A stretch of 64,000 nucleotides of DNA from Paenibacillus sp. USDA918EY. GTDB lineage: Bacteria; Bacillota; Bacilli; Paenibacillales; Paenibacillaceae. The stretch lies in the NCBI RefSeq assembly GCF_009870825.1, contig NZ_WTWY01000010.1, positions 100,844 through 164,843 of the forward strand, written 5' to 3'. Positions 1 through 8,832 of this stretch are shown here, piece by piece; position 1 is the stretch's first letter; every line of letters starts with the position of its first letter. The position numbers were made by a program, and so were the translations under genes. The notes under the pieces were generated by a model. It was not told the origin of the DNA. It searched no databases and worked only from the letters and a program-made list of their open reading frames with translations.

Positions 1-110
1 ACATGCAGCCGAACCAACCGAATGATCAGTCCGAGCGACCGTATATATTGCCATACGATGAGTATGAATATGAATCCATTTATAAGCAAGTATTTTTGCA
101 AAATGCTTAG
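1..110 (+). CDS. C-terminal end of an unidentified protein (cut by window start)
   Basis: A plus-strand frame is open from position 3 to a TAG at 108-110. The tail is polar and tyrosine/glutamate rich, with SERPYILPYDEYEYESIYKQ near the end. The upstream part is outside the window and I do not recognise the family. A methionine at position 3 could make it a 35-residue peptide, but no ribosome binding site can be seen, so a longer truncated gene is more likely. Confidence 0.4.
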   Translation, partial: MQPNQPNDQSERPYILPYDEYEYESIYKQVFLQNA

Positions 111-165
111 AAAAGATCCCGCTATGTCAGTTGCCCATTCAGGATGTTGATTAATCCCGGAAGCA

Positions 166-210
166 AATAACAAACATGTTTTTGTTATTATTTTATTAGT
201 TTAATAAAAT
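166..210 (+). terminator. Two consecutive AT-rich hairpins
   Basis: AATAACAAA (166-174) pairs with TTTGTTATT (181-189). Directly after it ATTTTATTA (190-198) pairs with TAATAAAAT (202-210). Both stems are perfect 9-mers. They lie after the partial gene and before the mannanase leader, so they may end the upstream transcript, although the stems are AT-rich and weak. Confidence 0.4.
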
Positions 211-363
211 AACTTTATGTTGCCAATAATTCCCCCTCATGGTAGTATAATGTCTCGAAAAGGGATAAATAAAGCGGTTTCAAATGAAGTTTTCGACATT
301 TTTGTTAGTTTATCAATTCGCTTTGTTAGCCCTTTATCTTTTCACGGCAAAGGGGAGTTTTCT

Positions 364-3300
364 ATGAATGCATCAACAAAATGGTTGAGCACCGCCTTGT
401 CGGCGGTATTGTTCGCTTCGCTGCTGTCTTCTCCCGTTAACGGAACCGCAGCCTCTCAAACGACCGGCGGCAGCAAAGCAGCCGACGACATTGCAGGACA
501 TTGGGCTCAGGCAAGCATTCAAAAATGGAAGGGCAACGCTTTAATACAGGGTTACCCGGACGGAACCTTTCATCCCAACGGGGAAATCACGCGGGCCGAA
601 TTCGTGTCGCTGCTGAACCAACTGTTCGGCTTTGCGGCGCAGTCGAAAGAAGCCTTTGCGGATGTGCCTGCCGACGCTTGGTTTGCAAACGCTTTCTCTT
701 CCGCCAGAGAAGCCGGATACTATAAGGGATACCCGGGCAACGAGGCCAAACCAAACCGTCCGCTCACCCGCCAGGACGCAGCGGTGCTGCTGGCCCGGGC
801 ATTTGAATTGGGCGCAAGCGAAGCCGCCTCCCCCCTTCCCTATTCGGACCGGGAAAAGATCGGGGCGTATGCGCGCGAAGCGGTCCGGACGCTCTCCGGC
901 ATTTTCCAGGGCTATCCGAACGGAACCTTTCGCCCCGAGGGACATATCTCGCGCGCGGAGGTTTTCACCTTGATCGATAAACTGGTCAGCACCTATTACC
1001 CGGCCGCGGGTACTTTTAGCGCCGGGAAGATCTCCGGCAACGCCGTGGTGAACCACGGGGATGTCGTCCTGAAGGACGCCGTCATCCAAGGCAACCTCTA
1101 TCTGGCGCCGGGGATCGGCGATGGCAGGATTACCCTCGACCATGTCACCGTGCAGGGAACCCTCTTTATCGAAGGCGGCGGGCAGATCGTCATTTTGAAG
1201 GACTCCGTGCTCCGGACCGTCCTCATCAACCGCCGCGACGGTCAGGTTCAAGTGCAGCTGTCCGGCACGACCCGTATCGGGCAGCTGACGGCAAACAGCG
1301 CGTCGCGGCTGGACGCAGGTGACGCCTCAACGATCGACAGCGCCGAATTCAACCGCGCCGTGCAGCTGAACCTCGGCGCGGGCGCCTCCGTCACCTCCCT
1401 GACCGTAACCCCGTCGGCCGCCGGCACCGCGATCACGGGTACGGGAAGCATCAAGCAGGCGGTGATCCAAGGCACCGGCGTAACATTAAACGGCACCGCC
1501 CTGCAGCCGGGAACCGTCACCATCTCCGCAGGAACGATCGGCACAGGTTCGGTGTCGTCCGGTACCTCGGGGGCAGGCGGCAGCTCTTCCGGCAGCCCAG
1601 GCGGTTCTTCTTCCGGCGGCAGCGGAAGCGGAAATGGCGGGGGCAATGAGGGCGGTCCGGTGGAGACTGTCCCGACCGTCAATCTGGTGGACGCGGCGGC
1701 AACCGACCGAACCAGGTCGCTGTTCGTCTATTTGAACCAGCTCCGCGGCAAAAACATCCTGTTCGGCCAGCAGCACGCCACGACCGAAGGCTTGTCCATC
1801 ACGGCGAAGGACGGGACGCAGTCGGATACCTTCAACAGCGTAGGCGCCTACCCGGGGCTATTCGGCTGGGATACGCTGAGCCTGGAAGGCAAAGAAAAGC
1901 CGGGCGTCGCCGGCAACGCCGAGCAGAGCCGGGACAATCTTGTCGCCGTGATGAAAAAAGCCTACGCGGACGGCGGCGTGCTGACGCTCAGCTCGCATAT
2001 GCCGAACTTCGTCACGGGCGGGGATTTTTACGACACCAAAGGCAACGTGGTTTCCCACATCCTGCCGGGCGGGGACAAAAACGCGGCGTATAACGCTTTT
2101 CTCGACCGAATCGCCGATTTCGCCCTACACCTCAAGACGGACGACGGCAAGCCGATTCCCGTCATCTTCCGGCCGTTCCATGAGCAGAGCGGCAGCTGGT
2201 TCTGGTGGGGAGCCGCTTTTACGACGGCCGACGAATACAAGGAGATTTACCGCTATACGGTCGAATATCTCCGCGACAAAAAAGGCGTTCACAACTTCCT
2301 TTACGCCTACTCGCCCGGCGGCGGTTTTGGCGACTCCGCCGACACCTATCTGAAAACCTATCCGGGCGACGACTACGTCGACGTTCTCGGTTTCGACAGC
2401 TATTACAACGGCGAAGGCGACTCCTGGTTCAACGGCGTGAAGACCGAAGCCAAAACCGTGTCCCAAATCGCCGACAGCCGCGGCAAGGTCGCTGCTTTCA
2501 CCGAATTCGGCTATCAGAAAATGAAAATCAAGGGCAACACCACCCCCGACTTCTACACGAAGCTGGCGGGCACGCTCCAATCCGACCCGGTCGCGAAAAA
2601 GATGGCGTACATGCAAACCTGGGCCAATTTTGGACCGGATTCCGTTTACGTCCCTTATCCGACCGGCGATCCGAACCAGGAGCATGAAATGCTGCCGGAC
2701 TTCAAGAAGTTCTATCAGGACGCGTACACGCTGTTCAGCGACGGCGTGACCGGTGCTTACGATAAAAAGGTCAACACGGCGTCCGGGCGGGGTTTCATGC
2801 ATGTCGCCTCTCCGACCCACCAAAGCACGATCAAAGACGCCTCGACCGTGCTCCGCGCCCGCGTCCTGAATGAAACGCCGGACCGCGTCGTGTACAGCAT
2901 CCAAGGCTCTGATGCCGAATACCCGATGGCGCTGAACCCGGACAGCGGCTACTACGAAGCGGAGTGGACGCCGGCGGCAAGCCTGAACGGCAAAACCGTG
3001 GACTTTACCGTCAAAATCTACGGCAAAAACGGCGCCGTCCTGCATCAGCAAACGAACACCGTGTTCGTGAAAATCAGCGAGGTGCTCGCCGGGGCCTACA
3101 CCTTCGATGCTGCCGCGGACGTCGAAGGCATCCAATACAACGGCGAATATACCGATTCGCTGAAGGAAACGCATGACGGAAGCGTGGCGCACAGCGATTT
3201 TAACGGCGGATCCTTGAAGATCAGCGCGCCGCATCTGAACGGAACCGACTCATGGCAGGAGCTGAAGCTGGAGCTGAAAAATGCCAAAACCAAGGCCGGG

Positions 3301-4800
3301 GCCAGCTCGCTTGCGGATATCAAACGGGTCAAAATGGACGTGTGGGTGCCCGTATCCGCCGGGGAGACCAGCGCTAACGCCAGCCTGCGTGCCGTCGGCC
3401 AGCTCCCGCCGGATTGGAGCAATAAATACGGCATGGATACGACGTATGTCCCGCTCGCTTCCCTGCCGAAGGAGACGATCGACGGCGTGGAATACGTCAA
3501 ATTCAGCCCGACGATCGATTTTACGAATACGGACGCCCTGGCGGCAGCCGACGACATCGCCTTGTCCATCGTGGGCAGCGGGCTGAATTCGGGCGGCGAA
3601 GCGCTTCCGGTCTATGTCGATAACATCCGCCTTTACAACGCTTATAACGAGACGTCGGGAGACCCCGCAATGGTCGACGACTTCGAGGGATATTTGGGCA
3701 GCAGCGACGCCCTTGCCGGCAAGTTCGTCCACGCCGGCGGCGACCCGGCGAGCGCTGCGCTGGACGGCGTGCATAAGCATGGCGGCAGCTACGGGCTGAA
3801 ATACACGTACACGCTGGCGGGCAGCGGCTACGCCGGGATCACCAAGGCGATGAACGGCGCCGATTGGTCCGGCTACAACGCCTTGCAATTCTGGTACCAG
3901 CCGGACGGCCAGGGGCAGAAGCTGGTGATGCAAATCAACGTGGGCGGCAAAACGTACGAATATTACCCCGACACGAAAACAACCGAACCTGCCCTGATCA
4001 CCGCGCCGTTCCATGAATTCAAGCCCGCCAACGGCGCAACCGGCACGCTAACGAAGACGAACCTGAAGAACGTCCAGGCCTTTTCGATCTACACCAACGC
4101 CGTGCCGGACGGCCATCGGCTGACGTCGTCCATGTATTTTGACGACATCCATGCGCTGCTTGATCCGAATGCCGGCACCGTGCCCAGCGGCAGCGAAAGC
4201 GGCGGCATCGCGCCCGGCGTGCTGTTCGATTTTAACGACAGCATTGCCGGCTGGACGCTAAACGACAATACGCTGGGCGCGGACAACCTCGCGAACCCCG
4301 AAGACGGCGGCAGCAAGGTTCTCAGCGCAGATTTCCCGGCCACGGCTGCCGGCGACCAGCATTTCGAGCTCGCCTACATGAGCGACCAGGACCTCAGCCA
4401 AGGCGGCACGTTAAAGGTTCGAGCCAGAGTCGCCGGCGGCGCCGCCAAAGCCAAGCTGTTCATCAAAACGGGCGCGAACTGGGCTTGGGCTTCAACCGAT
4501 GAAGTGGAGCTGACCGGCGAATATCAGTGGATCACGCTCAGCCTGAACGGCAAGGACATCCAAGGCGAAGCCATCGACAAGACGCTGATCAAAGCGATCG
4601 GCCTGCAGATTTCCTCGCCGAACGGGCAAGGAAAAATGACGGTGTACGTGGATGACGTGACCCTGGACGAAAAAGAGCTGGATGCCGGGGCGAGTGACAC
4701 CCTCCGTCTTGAAGAAAAAACAACCGGAGATAGGGCAACCGATGAACCGGATGATGCCGCTGATCAAGAAAAAACATTAGGCGAAGGAAGCGGCCAATAG
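364..4800 (+). CDS. SLH-anchored beta-mannanase, glycoside hydrolase family 26
   Basis: Secreted wall-bound endo-mannanase (1478 aa), expected to cleave beta-1,4-mannan outside the cell. I start at ATG 364 because AAAGGGGAG precedes it and a typical signal peptide follows; the frame stays open further upstream. Order: signal peptide to about 30; three SLH repeats at about 40-90, 97-150 and 160-210, each with a GYPxGTFxP-like core; a beta-helix-like stretch to about 390; a Gly/Ser linker at about 396-432; the GH26 domain at about 438-792, with the acid/base Glu607 in FRPFHE and the likely nucleophile Glu714 in FTEFGY; an Ig-like region at about 805-905; then carbohydrate-binding-like modules near 910-1095 (CBM27-like), 1102-1265 (CBM11/CIA30-like) and 1285-1435. 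The tail after 1440 is acidic and low complexity. The GH26 assignment is firm; the binding-module family names are less so. Confidence 0.9.
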   Translation: MNASTKWLSTALSAVLFASLLSSPVNGTAASQTTGGSKAADDIAGHWAQASIQKWKGNALIQGYPDGTFHPNGEITRAEFVSLLNQLFGFAAQSKEAFADVPADAWFANAFSSAREAGYYKGYPGNEAKPNRPLTRQDAAVLLARAFELGASEAASPLPYSDREKIGAYAREAVRTLSGIFQGYPNGTFRPEGHISRAEVFTLIDKLVSTYYPAAGTFSAGKISGNAVVNHGDVVLKDAVIQGNLYLAPGIGDGRITLDHVTVQGTLFIEGGGQIVILKDSVLRTVLINRRDGQVQVQLSGTTRIGQLTANSASRLDAGDASTIDSAEFNRAVQLNLGAGASVTSLTVTPSAAGTAITGTGSIKQAVIQGTGVTLNGTALQPGTVTISAGTIGTGSVSSGTSGAGGSSSGSPGGSSSGGSGSGNGGGNEGGPVETVPTVNLVDAAATDRTRSLFVYLNQLRGKNILFGQQHATTEGLSITAKDGTQSDTFNSVGAYPGLFGWDTLSLEGKEKPGVAGNAEQSRDNLVAVMKKAYADGGVLTLSSHMPNFVTGGDFYDTKGNVVSHILPGGDKNAAYNAFLDRIADFALHLKTDDGKPIPVIFRPFHEQSGSWFWWGAAFTTADEYKEIYRYTVEYLRDKKGVHNFLYAYSPGGGFGDSADTYLKTYPGDDYVDVLGFDSYYNGEGDSWFNGVKTEAKTVSQIADSRGKVAAFTEFGYQKMKIKGNTTPDFYTKLAGTLQSDPVAKKMAYMQTWANFGPDSVYVPYPTGDPNQEHEMLPDFKKFYQDAYTLFSDGVTGAYDKKVNTASGRGFMHVASPTHQSTIKDASTVLRARVLNETPDRVVYSIQGSDAEYPMALNPDSGYYEAEWTPAASLNGKTVDFTVKIYGKNGAVLHQQTNTVFVKISEVLAGAYTFDAAADVEGIQYNGEYTDSLKETHDGSVAHSDFNGGSLKISAPHLNGTDSWQELKLELKNAKTKAGASSLADIKRVKMDVWVPVSAGETSANASLRAVGQLPPDWSNKYGMDTTYVPLASLPKETIDGVEYVKFSPTIDFTNTDALAAADDIALSIVGSGLNSGGEALPVYVDNIRLYNAYNETSGDPAMVDDFEGYLGSSDALAGKFVHAGGDPASAALDGVHKHGGSYGLKYTYTLAGSGYAGITKAMNGADWSGYNALQFWYQPDGQGQKLVMQINVGGKTYEYYPDTKTTEPALITAPFHEFKPANGATGTLTKTNLKNVQAFSIYTNAVPDGHRLTSSMYFDDIHALLDPNAGTVPSGSESGGIAPGVLFDFNDSIAGWTLNDNTLGADNLANPEDGGSKVLSADFPATAAGDQHFELAYMSDQDLSQGGTLKVRARVAGGAAKAKLFIKTGANWAWASTDEVELTGEYQWITLSLNGKDIQGEAIDKTLIKAIGLQISSPNGQGKMTVYVDDVTLDEKELDAGASDTLRLEEKTTGDRATDEPDDAADQEKTLGEGSGQ

Positions 4801-4857
4801 AATATGCTTCTGGTATAGACGGGGAATTTGTTTTAAACTCATAATGACAAAAAAAAA

Positions 4858-4882
4858 GGATGCTTGCCGGAAGCAAGCATCC
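4858..4882 (-). terminator. Strong hairpin with a poly-A flank on its left
   Basis: GGATGCTTGC (4858-4867) pairs perfectly with GCAAGCATCC (4873-4882). A run of A lies just to the left at 4849-4857, so the canonical U-tail belongs to a minus-strand transcript. No T-run follows on the plus strand. It is nevertheless placed where the mannanase transcript should end, so it may serve both sides. Confidence 0.6.
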
Positions 4883-4973
4883 TCATGCTGTCGAAAGAGT
4901 TATGGCAGCCTCTTTAATATCATGTGATAGGAGATGGGATCTATTGAACCTTCGACGAAAGGAATTATTCAAA

Positions 4974-5153
4974 ATGTACAAGGTTCGCAAAAGATATCTT
5001 TTGGATTTTGTCGCATTACCATTCATTATTGCTTTTGCAACGTTCACATCAAATCCTCAATCGCCTCTTACAAAGTATATACTCACCTATCTAACCCTAC
5101 TCTTTTTATCCTTATTAATCTTTGCGTTAATTCATCGAAATACTAAAAAGTGA
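4974..5153 (+). CDS. Small two-helix membrane protein (59 aa)
   Basis: The predicted protein has a basic N-terminus (MYKVRKRYLLDF) followed by two hydrophobic segments at about 10-26 and 34-53 and a charged end (HRNTKK). I chose ATG 4974 because AAAGGA lies about ten bases upstream; longer frames above it are not protein-like. No family is recognised. It stands alone between the mannanase terminator and a convergent minus-strand membrane protein gene. Confidence 0.55.
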   Translation: MYKVRKRYLLDFVALPFIIAFATFTSNPQSPLTKYILTYLTLLFLSLLIFALIHRNTKK

Positions 5154-5302
5154 CTATTACTCCATGCAACGATCCCTTCAATCCTCGATCGCCTGATACA
5201 TCATCGTGCAAGACGGTAGAAGCAATGACCACCGATCATTTGTCGAGTTCTCCTTTATGCCTCATATTGTAATGGGCCGATGCGCAAATAGACACGCCTT
5301 CC

Positions 5303-5674
5303 CTACTGAAACTGCGGCTTCAGCATTTCATCAAAGTAGGTGCGGCGGGCTTCTTCGCTGTCAAACTGAAGCATCACTTCGGCCGCATCGCTATAAGCCC
5401 GGCAGCGTTTTGAACTCTGTCCGGCAAAATACAGCAGGCCAATATAAATGATCATTACATACAGGCTCCATGACGTAAAAGAAAGCTGGTGGACAAGCGC
5501 CAACCTTGATGTCCAAAAAACAGCCCCCAAAAAGACGACGAGCCCTATTTTGATGAGAGATTCATTAAAAAGCAGCCAATTTTCGCTTCGGAGCTGCCTG
5601 GTGATAATTTCGTTTTTGGTCATGTACAAGTAGCTTTCACATGCTTTGAGGTAATGCTTGTTATATACTTTCAT
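5303..5674 (-). CDS. Small membrane protein of unknown function (123 aa)
   Basis: The protein has an amphipathic N-terminal part (about 1-35), two adjacent hydrophobic helices at about 42-60 and 70-85, and a cytosolic tail rich in charge (AEVMLQFDSEEARRTYFDEM). GGGGGAG precedes the ATG at a good distance, which supports the start. The arrangement resembles small YcxB- or DUF-type membrane proteins but I cannot name a family. It is monocistronic, transcribed towards the mannanase gene. Confidence 0.65.
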   Translation of the reverse strand: MKVYNKHYLKACESYLYMTKNEIITRQLRSENWLLFNESLIKIGLVVFLGAVFWTSRLALVHQLSFTSWSLYVMIIYIGLLYFAGQSSKRCRAYSDAAEVMLQFDSEEARRTYFDEMLKPQFQ

Positions 5675-5828
5675 CGTTCTCCCCCACCAATCCCCTTACT
5701 CGATCGATATGCCAAAAAACTTATAAGGGAATCAATTCTCTATTTTTAAATAAATTCCTTTTAACACCGAACCCTTTTCCGATAGAGAGGCAATATAGTG
5801 TGTAAGCAGCTTACAGGAGGGCCCTCTG

Positions 5829-6401
5829 ATGCAAAACGAATATATGTACCAATTACTCGAAAAAATGAAGGACGGTGATCAACAGGCGTTTCATGCGGTG
5901 TATGATGCTACCTATCAGGATGTCTACCGTACAGTCTCCTTTCTGGTGGATCATCAGCAGGATCGGGAAGATGTCATGAATGAGATTTATATGCAAATGT
6001 GGCTCTCCCTTGCGAACTACGATACGAACCGTCCTTTCCACTTCTGGCTGCATGGCTTGGTCATCCGCCAAGTGCAAAGATTTCGGGTCAAGAGCTGGAG
6101 GAGATTCCGAATTTTTGAACGCATCCGCGCCTTCACCCGGGAAGAGTCTTATTGGGATCAACATCCTGCGCTGGATGGGACGGACCAAATGATATCGCAG
6201 TCCATACGAAAACTGACCGACAAACAGCGGGCAGTGATTATCTTCCGCTTTTTTCACGACTATACTCTTGAGGAAATTGCAACGCTGCTCGATATTCCGC
6301 TGGGTACAGTCAAATCCAGATATCATGCCGGCCTTCAGGCGCTTCGAAAATACTTATGGAATCTCCCCTCTGAAAGGATGGAAAAGATCAATGACTATTG
6401 A
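5829..6401 (+). CDS. ECF-type RNA polymerase sigma factor
   Basis: A 190-residue sigma-70 family protein of the extracytoplasmic-function class. Region 2 is seen at about 15-80 (QAFHAVYDATYQDVYRTV, then the DREDVMNEIYMQMW stretch). Region 4 is at about 125-180 and contains the recognition helix context YTLEEIATLLDIPLGTVKSR. AGGAGG sits eight bases before the ATG. The gene overlaps the next one by 11 bases (6391-6401), the usual coupling of an ECF factor to its anti-sigma partner. It should direct transcription of a small envelope-stress regulon; the signal cannot be read from the sequence. Confidence 0.9.
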   Translation: MQNEYMYQLLEKMKDGDQQAFHAVYDATYQDVYRTVSFLVDHQQDREDVMNEIYMQMWLSLANYDTNRPFHFWLHGLVIRQVQRFRVKSWRRFRIFERIRAFTREESYWDQHPALDGTDQMISQSIRKLTDKQRAVIIFRFFHDYTLEEIATLLDIPLGTVKSRYHAGLQALRKYLWNLPSERMEKINDY

Positions 6402-7449
6402 ACGCGAAATCCGCGAACATCTGCACAAAGAGGCAGAAACGATCGAGTGCCCTCCGGCCATCTCCAAACGAATAGAACGATCCTATTCTCAATATTTGCA
6501 ACGAAAAAGGAGCGAAAAACCTATGAAAAAACGATTGATTGGCGGTATTGTTGCCGTAGCGCTTTTGATTCCAACCGCAGCCTTTGCGGCCCCTACCCTG
6601 ATAGACATGCTGACTAGAACACCAATGACTGCTGAACAAGTCAAAGTGGATGAGGTTGGCAAAACAGCGCTTGAGAAGCTGTACGGCGCTTTTCCCGAAA
6701 CAAAATCGTTTGAGATTATCGATGCAAGCTACCTTGGGGGAGACGCCACGAATTCAACCCAAAAGCAAGCGATCCAAACAAGCATCGTACTGCAGGAAAA
6801 AGGAGGGACCGGCAAAAAAATTAGACTGGATATAAACGGTATTACGGGTGTGATTGAACACGTGAACCAGGAGAATTGGGAGCCTACAGAGAAGCCCGTC
6901 ATTTCTTTAACCGGTCAGGAAATCAAGGCGAAGGTAGATAATCTCATTACTAAAATGTACGGCAGCATTGATAATTTCGAGTTTAATATGGAGCAAATGG
7001 AGAACCCGGATCAAAAAACGTTCATGTTGAATTACAGCAAAAAGGGAGCAGAAACACCATTCTACCAAGCCTTCGTTCAGGGCAATGCCATCCGTGTTTC
7101 TTTGATCGGCGGCGAACCTACACCTTCAAATCCTGTTAAAGTAGAAGGTTTCTTCTCGGCAAATGGTAAGCCGGATTATACTGCCGATTCCTTTTTAAAC
7201 GATGAAAAACTATTTGCTTTACTAAAAATGAACCCGACAGAATTAAAACAAGAATTAGCAAAGGGCCAATCCGTTGCGGAGATTGCAGCATCCAAAAACA
7301 TCTCTAAACAACAAGTCATTGATGTGATTGCAAAAACACAGGCTGAGAAAGAAGTTGAAGGTGCCGTAGTTTCAAAGAAACAAATGGAACAACTATCAAA
7401 AGCTCTTGAACCGAAAGTATTGCAAGTGATTGAGCACAAAACGAGGTAG
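6391..7449 (+). CDS. Membrane-anchored anti-sigma factor partner
   Basis: The start at 6391 lies inside the end of the sigma gene, which gives translational coupling. The 352-aa product has a short cytosolic N-terminus (about 1-45), one transmembrane helix at about 47-66, and a large extracytoplasmic part. The N-terminal stretch with CPPAISKRIERSY looks like a short sigma-binding segment; no zinc anti-sigma motif is visible. The C-terminus contains LKQELAKGQSVAEIAASKNI, a helical repeat type common in Bacillota secreted proteins. Function as anti-sigma is inferred from position and topology, not from a diagnostic motif. It is the last gene before the terminator at 7623. Confidence 0.75.
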   Translation: MTIEREIREHLHKEAETIECPPAISKRIERSYSQYLQRKRSEKPMKKRLIGGIVAVALLIPTAAFAAPTLIDMLTRTPMTAEQVKVDEVGKTALEKLYGAFPETKSFEIIDASYLGGDATNSTQKQAIQTSIVLQEKGGTGKKIRLDINGITGVIEHVNQENWEPTEKPVISLTGQEIKAKVDNLITKMYGSIDNFEFNMEQMENPDQKTFMLNYSKKGAETPFYQAFVQGNAIRVSLIGGEPTPSNPVKVEGFFSANGKPDYTADSFLNDEKLFALLKMNPTELKQELAKGQSVAEIAASKNISKQQVIDVIAKTQAEKEVEGAVVSKKQMEQLSKALEPKVLQVIEHKTR

Positions 7450-7817
7450 AAATAACAAATCAAGTCGGATGAGTTCGGCAAAAATCCCTGAGAAGCTGTA
7501 TGCTCATTTCACGTAACGAAATCGTATTATAATGCAGGCAATGCTCCAAGCGATGTATTCATTGAATGATCCGAACTAGCAGGATGTAAACGTCTATATC
7601 ATGCTTGGTAAAAAATAATAAGTGGCCGGTATCCTTATTGTAGAGGAAACCGGCCATTTTTAGATCAAAGGAGGCTTAGTGTACAAATTACGCGGTATCT
7701 AAAGTGTGACAACCGGCTGCCCTTATCTCATGACGATCGTACCCTTTAGTTCAACTAAATGCGGTTCCCGGTAGTTCAACAGTATTTTACGCAACAGCTC
7801 TTATGATTTGAATTAAC
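7450..7817. other. Intergenic region without a gene
   Basis: No convincing coding frame on either strand. It holds the terminator at 7623-7661. It also holds a small perfect palindrome, TTTAGTT c AACTAAA at 7745-7759, of unknown role, downstream of two convergent genes. Confidence 0.7.
7623..7661 (+). terminator. Rho-independent terminator after the sigma/anti-sigma genes
   Basis: TGGCCGGT (7623-7630) pairs with ACCGGCCA (7649-7656) and is followed by TTTTT. An inner TCCT/AGGA pair extends the stem. It lies 174 bases after the anti-sigma stop codon. Confidence 0.8.
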
Positions 7818-8453
7818 CTATTTTGTTTTGTTCTTACTTGCTTTATCTATATATGCTTTTATCAAATGATAGATATCCAACTTCCAGACTTGATCTTCTT
7901 TCTGTAGACCTAAAGCCATGGTATGAGTTGTTGTTTCTATACTAACCGAAATCAGTACAGTTACCTTATTCTCCTCTGCCGTACTCTCATCCACTTTTAT
8001 AGAATCATAATATCTGTAATGTACTGCTGTTTCGGAATCATCATTCATTGCATACTCGAAATAATCTTTCCGAAATTGATCCAGATCAGGAAGTTGCCCC
8101 CCATTAAAAGTAATCGCATATATCAAGTCCGGGTCGCCTATTGATATACAGTAGAGATAGATCAGCACCATGTCCTCAGGGGTAAAATTGTGAAGGTTCT
8201 GCAAGTTCCTCTCAACTTTAAAACGAGTAAAAGCCTCCTGCTTCTCTAAAGGCAACTGTTTCAGATAAGAGAACTTTCCAATGTATTCCTCACCAGGATT
8301 CGTGTTTGTATCATTATTGAAAGACTTCTTTAAGTGGTCTTTTTCGAGGGCTTCCGCGGGAACTTCGGTCCTCAGGGCCTTATTCGTGCTGCTGCATGCT
8401 GAAACTAAGAACAACATGGCTAGCACTAATAAAACTAATCCTGATTGCCTCAT
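7818..8453 (-). CDS. Lipoprotein of unknown function
   Basis: A 211-aa lipoprotein. The start is set at ATG 8453 because GAGGAG lies seven bases upstream; the frame continues to an upstream TTG that would overlap this binding site. The signal peptide has a basic start (MRQSG), a Leu/Val-rich core and the lipobox LVSAC, so lipidation at Cys20 is expected. The mature part has mixed charge and contains a tyrosine-rich stretch followed by VTVLISVSIETTTHTMALGL, like other NTF2-like or DUF4829-type lipoproteins. I cannot assign a function. It is monocistronic. Confidence 0.75.
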   Translation of the reverse strand: MRQSGLVLLVLAMLFLVSACSSTNKALRTEVPAEALEKDHLKKSFNNDTNTNPGEEYIGKFSYLKQLPLEKQEAFTRFKVERNLQNLHNFTPEDMVLIYLYCISIGDPDLIYAITFNGGQLPDLDQFRKDYFEYAMNDDSETAVHYRYYDSIKVDESTAEENKVTVLISVSIETTTHTMALGLQKEDQVWKLDIYHLIKAYIDKASKNKTK

Positions 8454-8672
8454 TTTATCACTCCTCAATATAACGGATTCATCTCAGTCCCAAACTAGCG
8501 CCTCCCTATCATACCATATAATGGAATTCACCTGCAGGAGCCAACCTTACACGGTGGGTTTTTGCTTGTTCAGCTTCCGTTTGATCCAACGATAGAGCTC
8601 CGAATACTAAAACACTAGGCTTAGTACGGCAGCGATCCATTTGAGGATATTCAGTAGCGCCACAAGTACTAC

Positions 8673-8711
8673 CCATGGCCAACACCTCCCTTCGGGAGTG
8701 TTACGCCATGG
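8673..8711. repeat. 39-base near-perfect palindromic hairpin
   Basis: CCATGGC (8673-8679) pairs with GCCATGG (8705-8711). Inside it AACAC and CTCCC pair with GGGAG and TGTT around a TTCG tetraloop. There is no T-tail, so it is not an ordinary terminator. Long hairpins of this sort are seen at ends of IS200/IS605-type elements and in REP-like repeats, but no transposase is present here. Confidence 0.6.
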
Positions 8712-8769
8712 CCGCTCATCGCTTTGTCCCTTAATCTATTATATTATGGAATCCCTACCCAAAATAACA

Positions 8770-8811
8770 CGAAGCAGCCACTCCCGGTCTTCCCGGAAAC
8801 TGGCTGCTTCG
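8770..8811 (-). terminator. Terminator of the sugar ABC transporter operon
   Basis: CGAAGCAGCCA (8770-8780) pairs with TGGCTGCTTCG (8801-8811). Read on the minus strand it lies 22 bases after the permease stop and is followed by a T-rich tail (GTGTTATTTT). The loop contains CCCGG twice. Its core resembles the hairpin at 14493-14528. Confidence 0.75.
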
Positions 8812-8832
8812 CTATTTGTTCCGCACTTCGAA

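Larger units (their letters stand above)
8454..8832. other. Intergenic region with hairpins and possible coding remnants
   Basis: No intact gene. It contains the promoter side of the lipoprotein gene, the long hairpin at 8673-8711 and the operon terminator at 8770-8811. On the minus strand a short stretch around 8550-8600 reads ELYRWIKRKLNKQKPTV before a stop, which could be a decayed coding tail, but there is too little to name it. Confidence 0.5.

Noticed and set aside
220..251. Promoter TTGCCA/TATAAT before the mannanase gene
   Set aside because: The spacer is 20 bases, too long for a standard SigA promoter.
541..4014. Long minus-strand and second-frame open frames across the mannanase gene
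   Set aside because: They are GC-rich shadow frames of a strongly supported gene, without binding sites or protein-like sequence.
8520..8610. Minus-strand ELYRWIKRKLNKQKPTV as a transposase tail
   Set aside because: It loosely recalls IS4-type ends, but only 17 codons are open and no further similarity could be seen.
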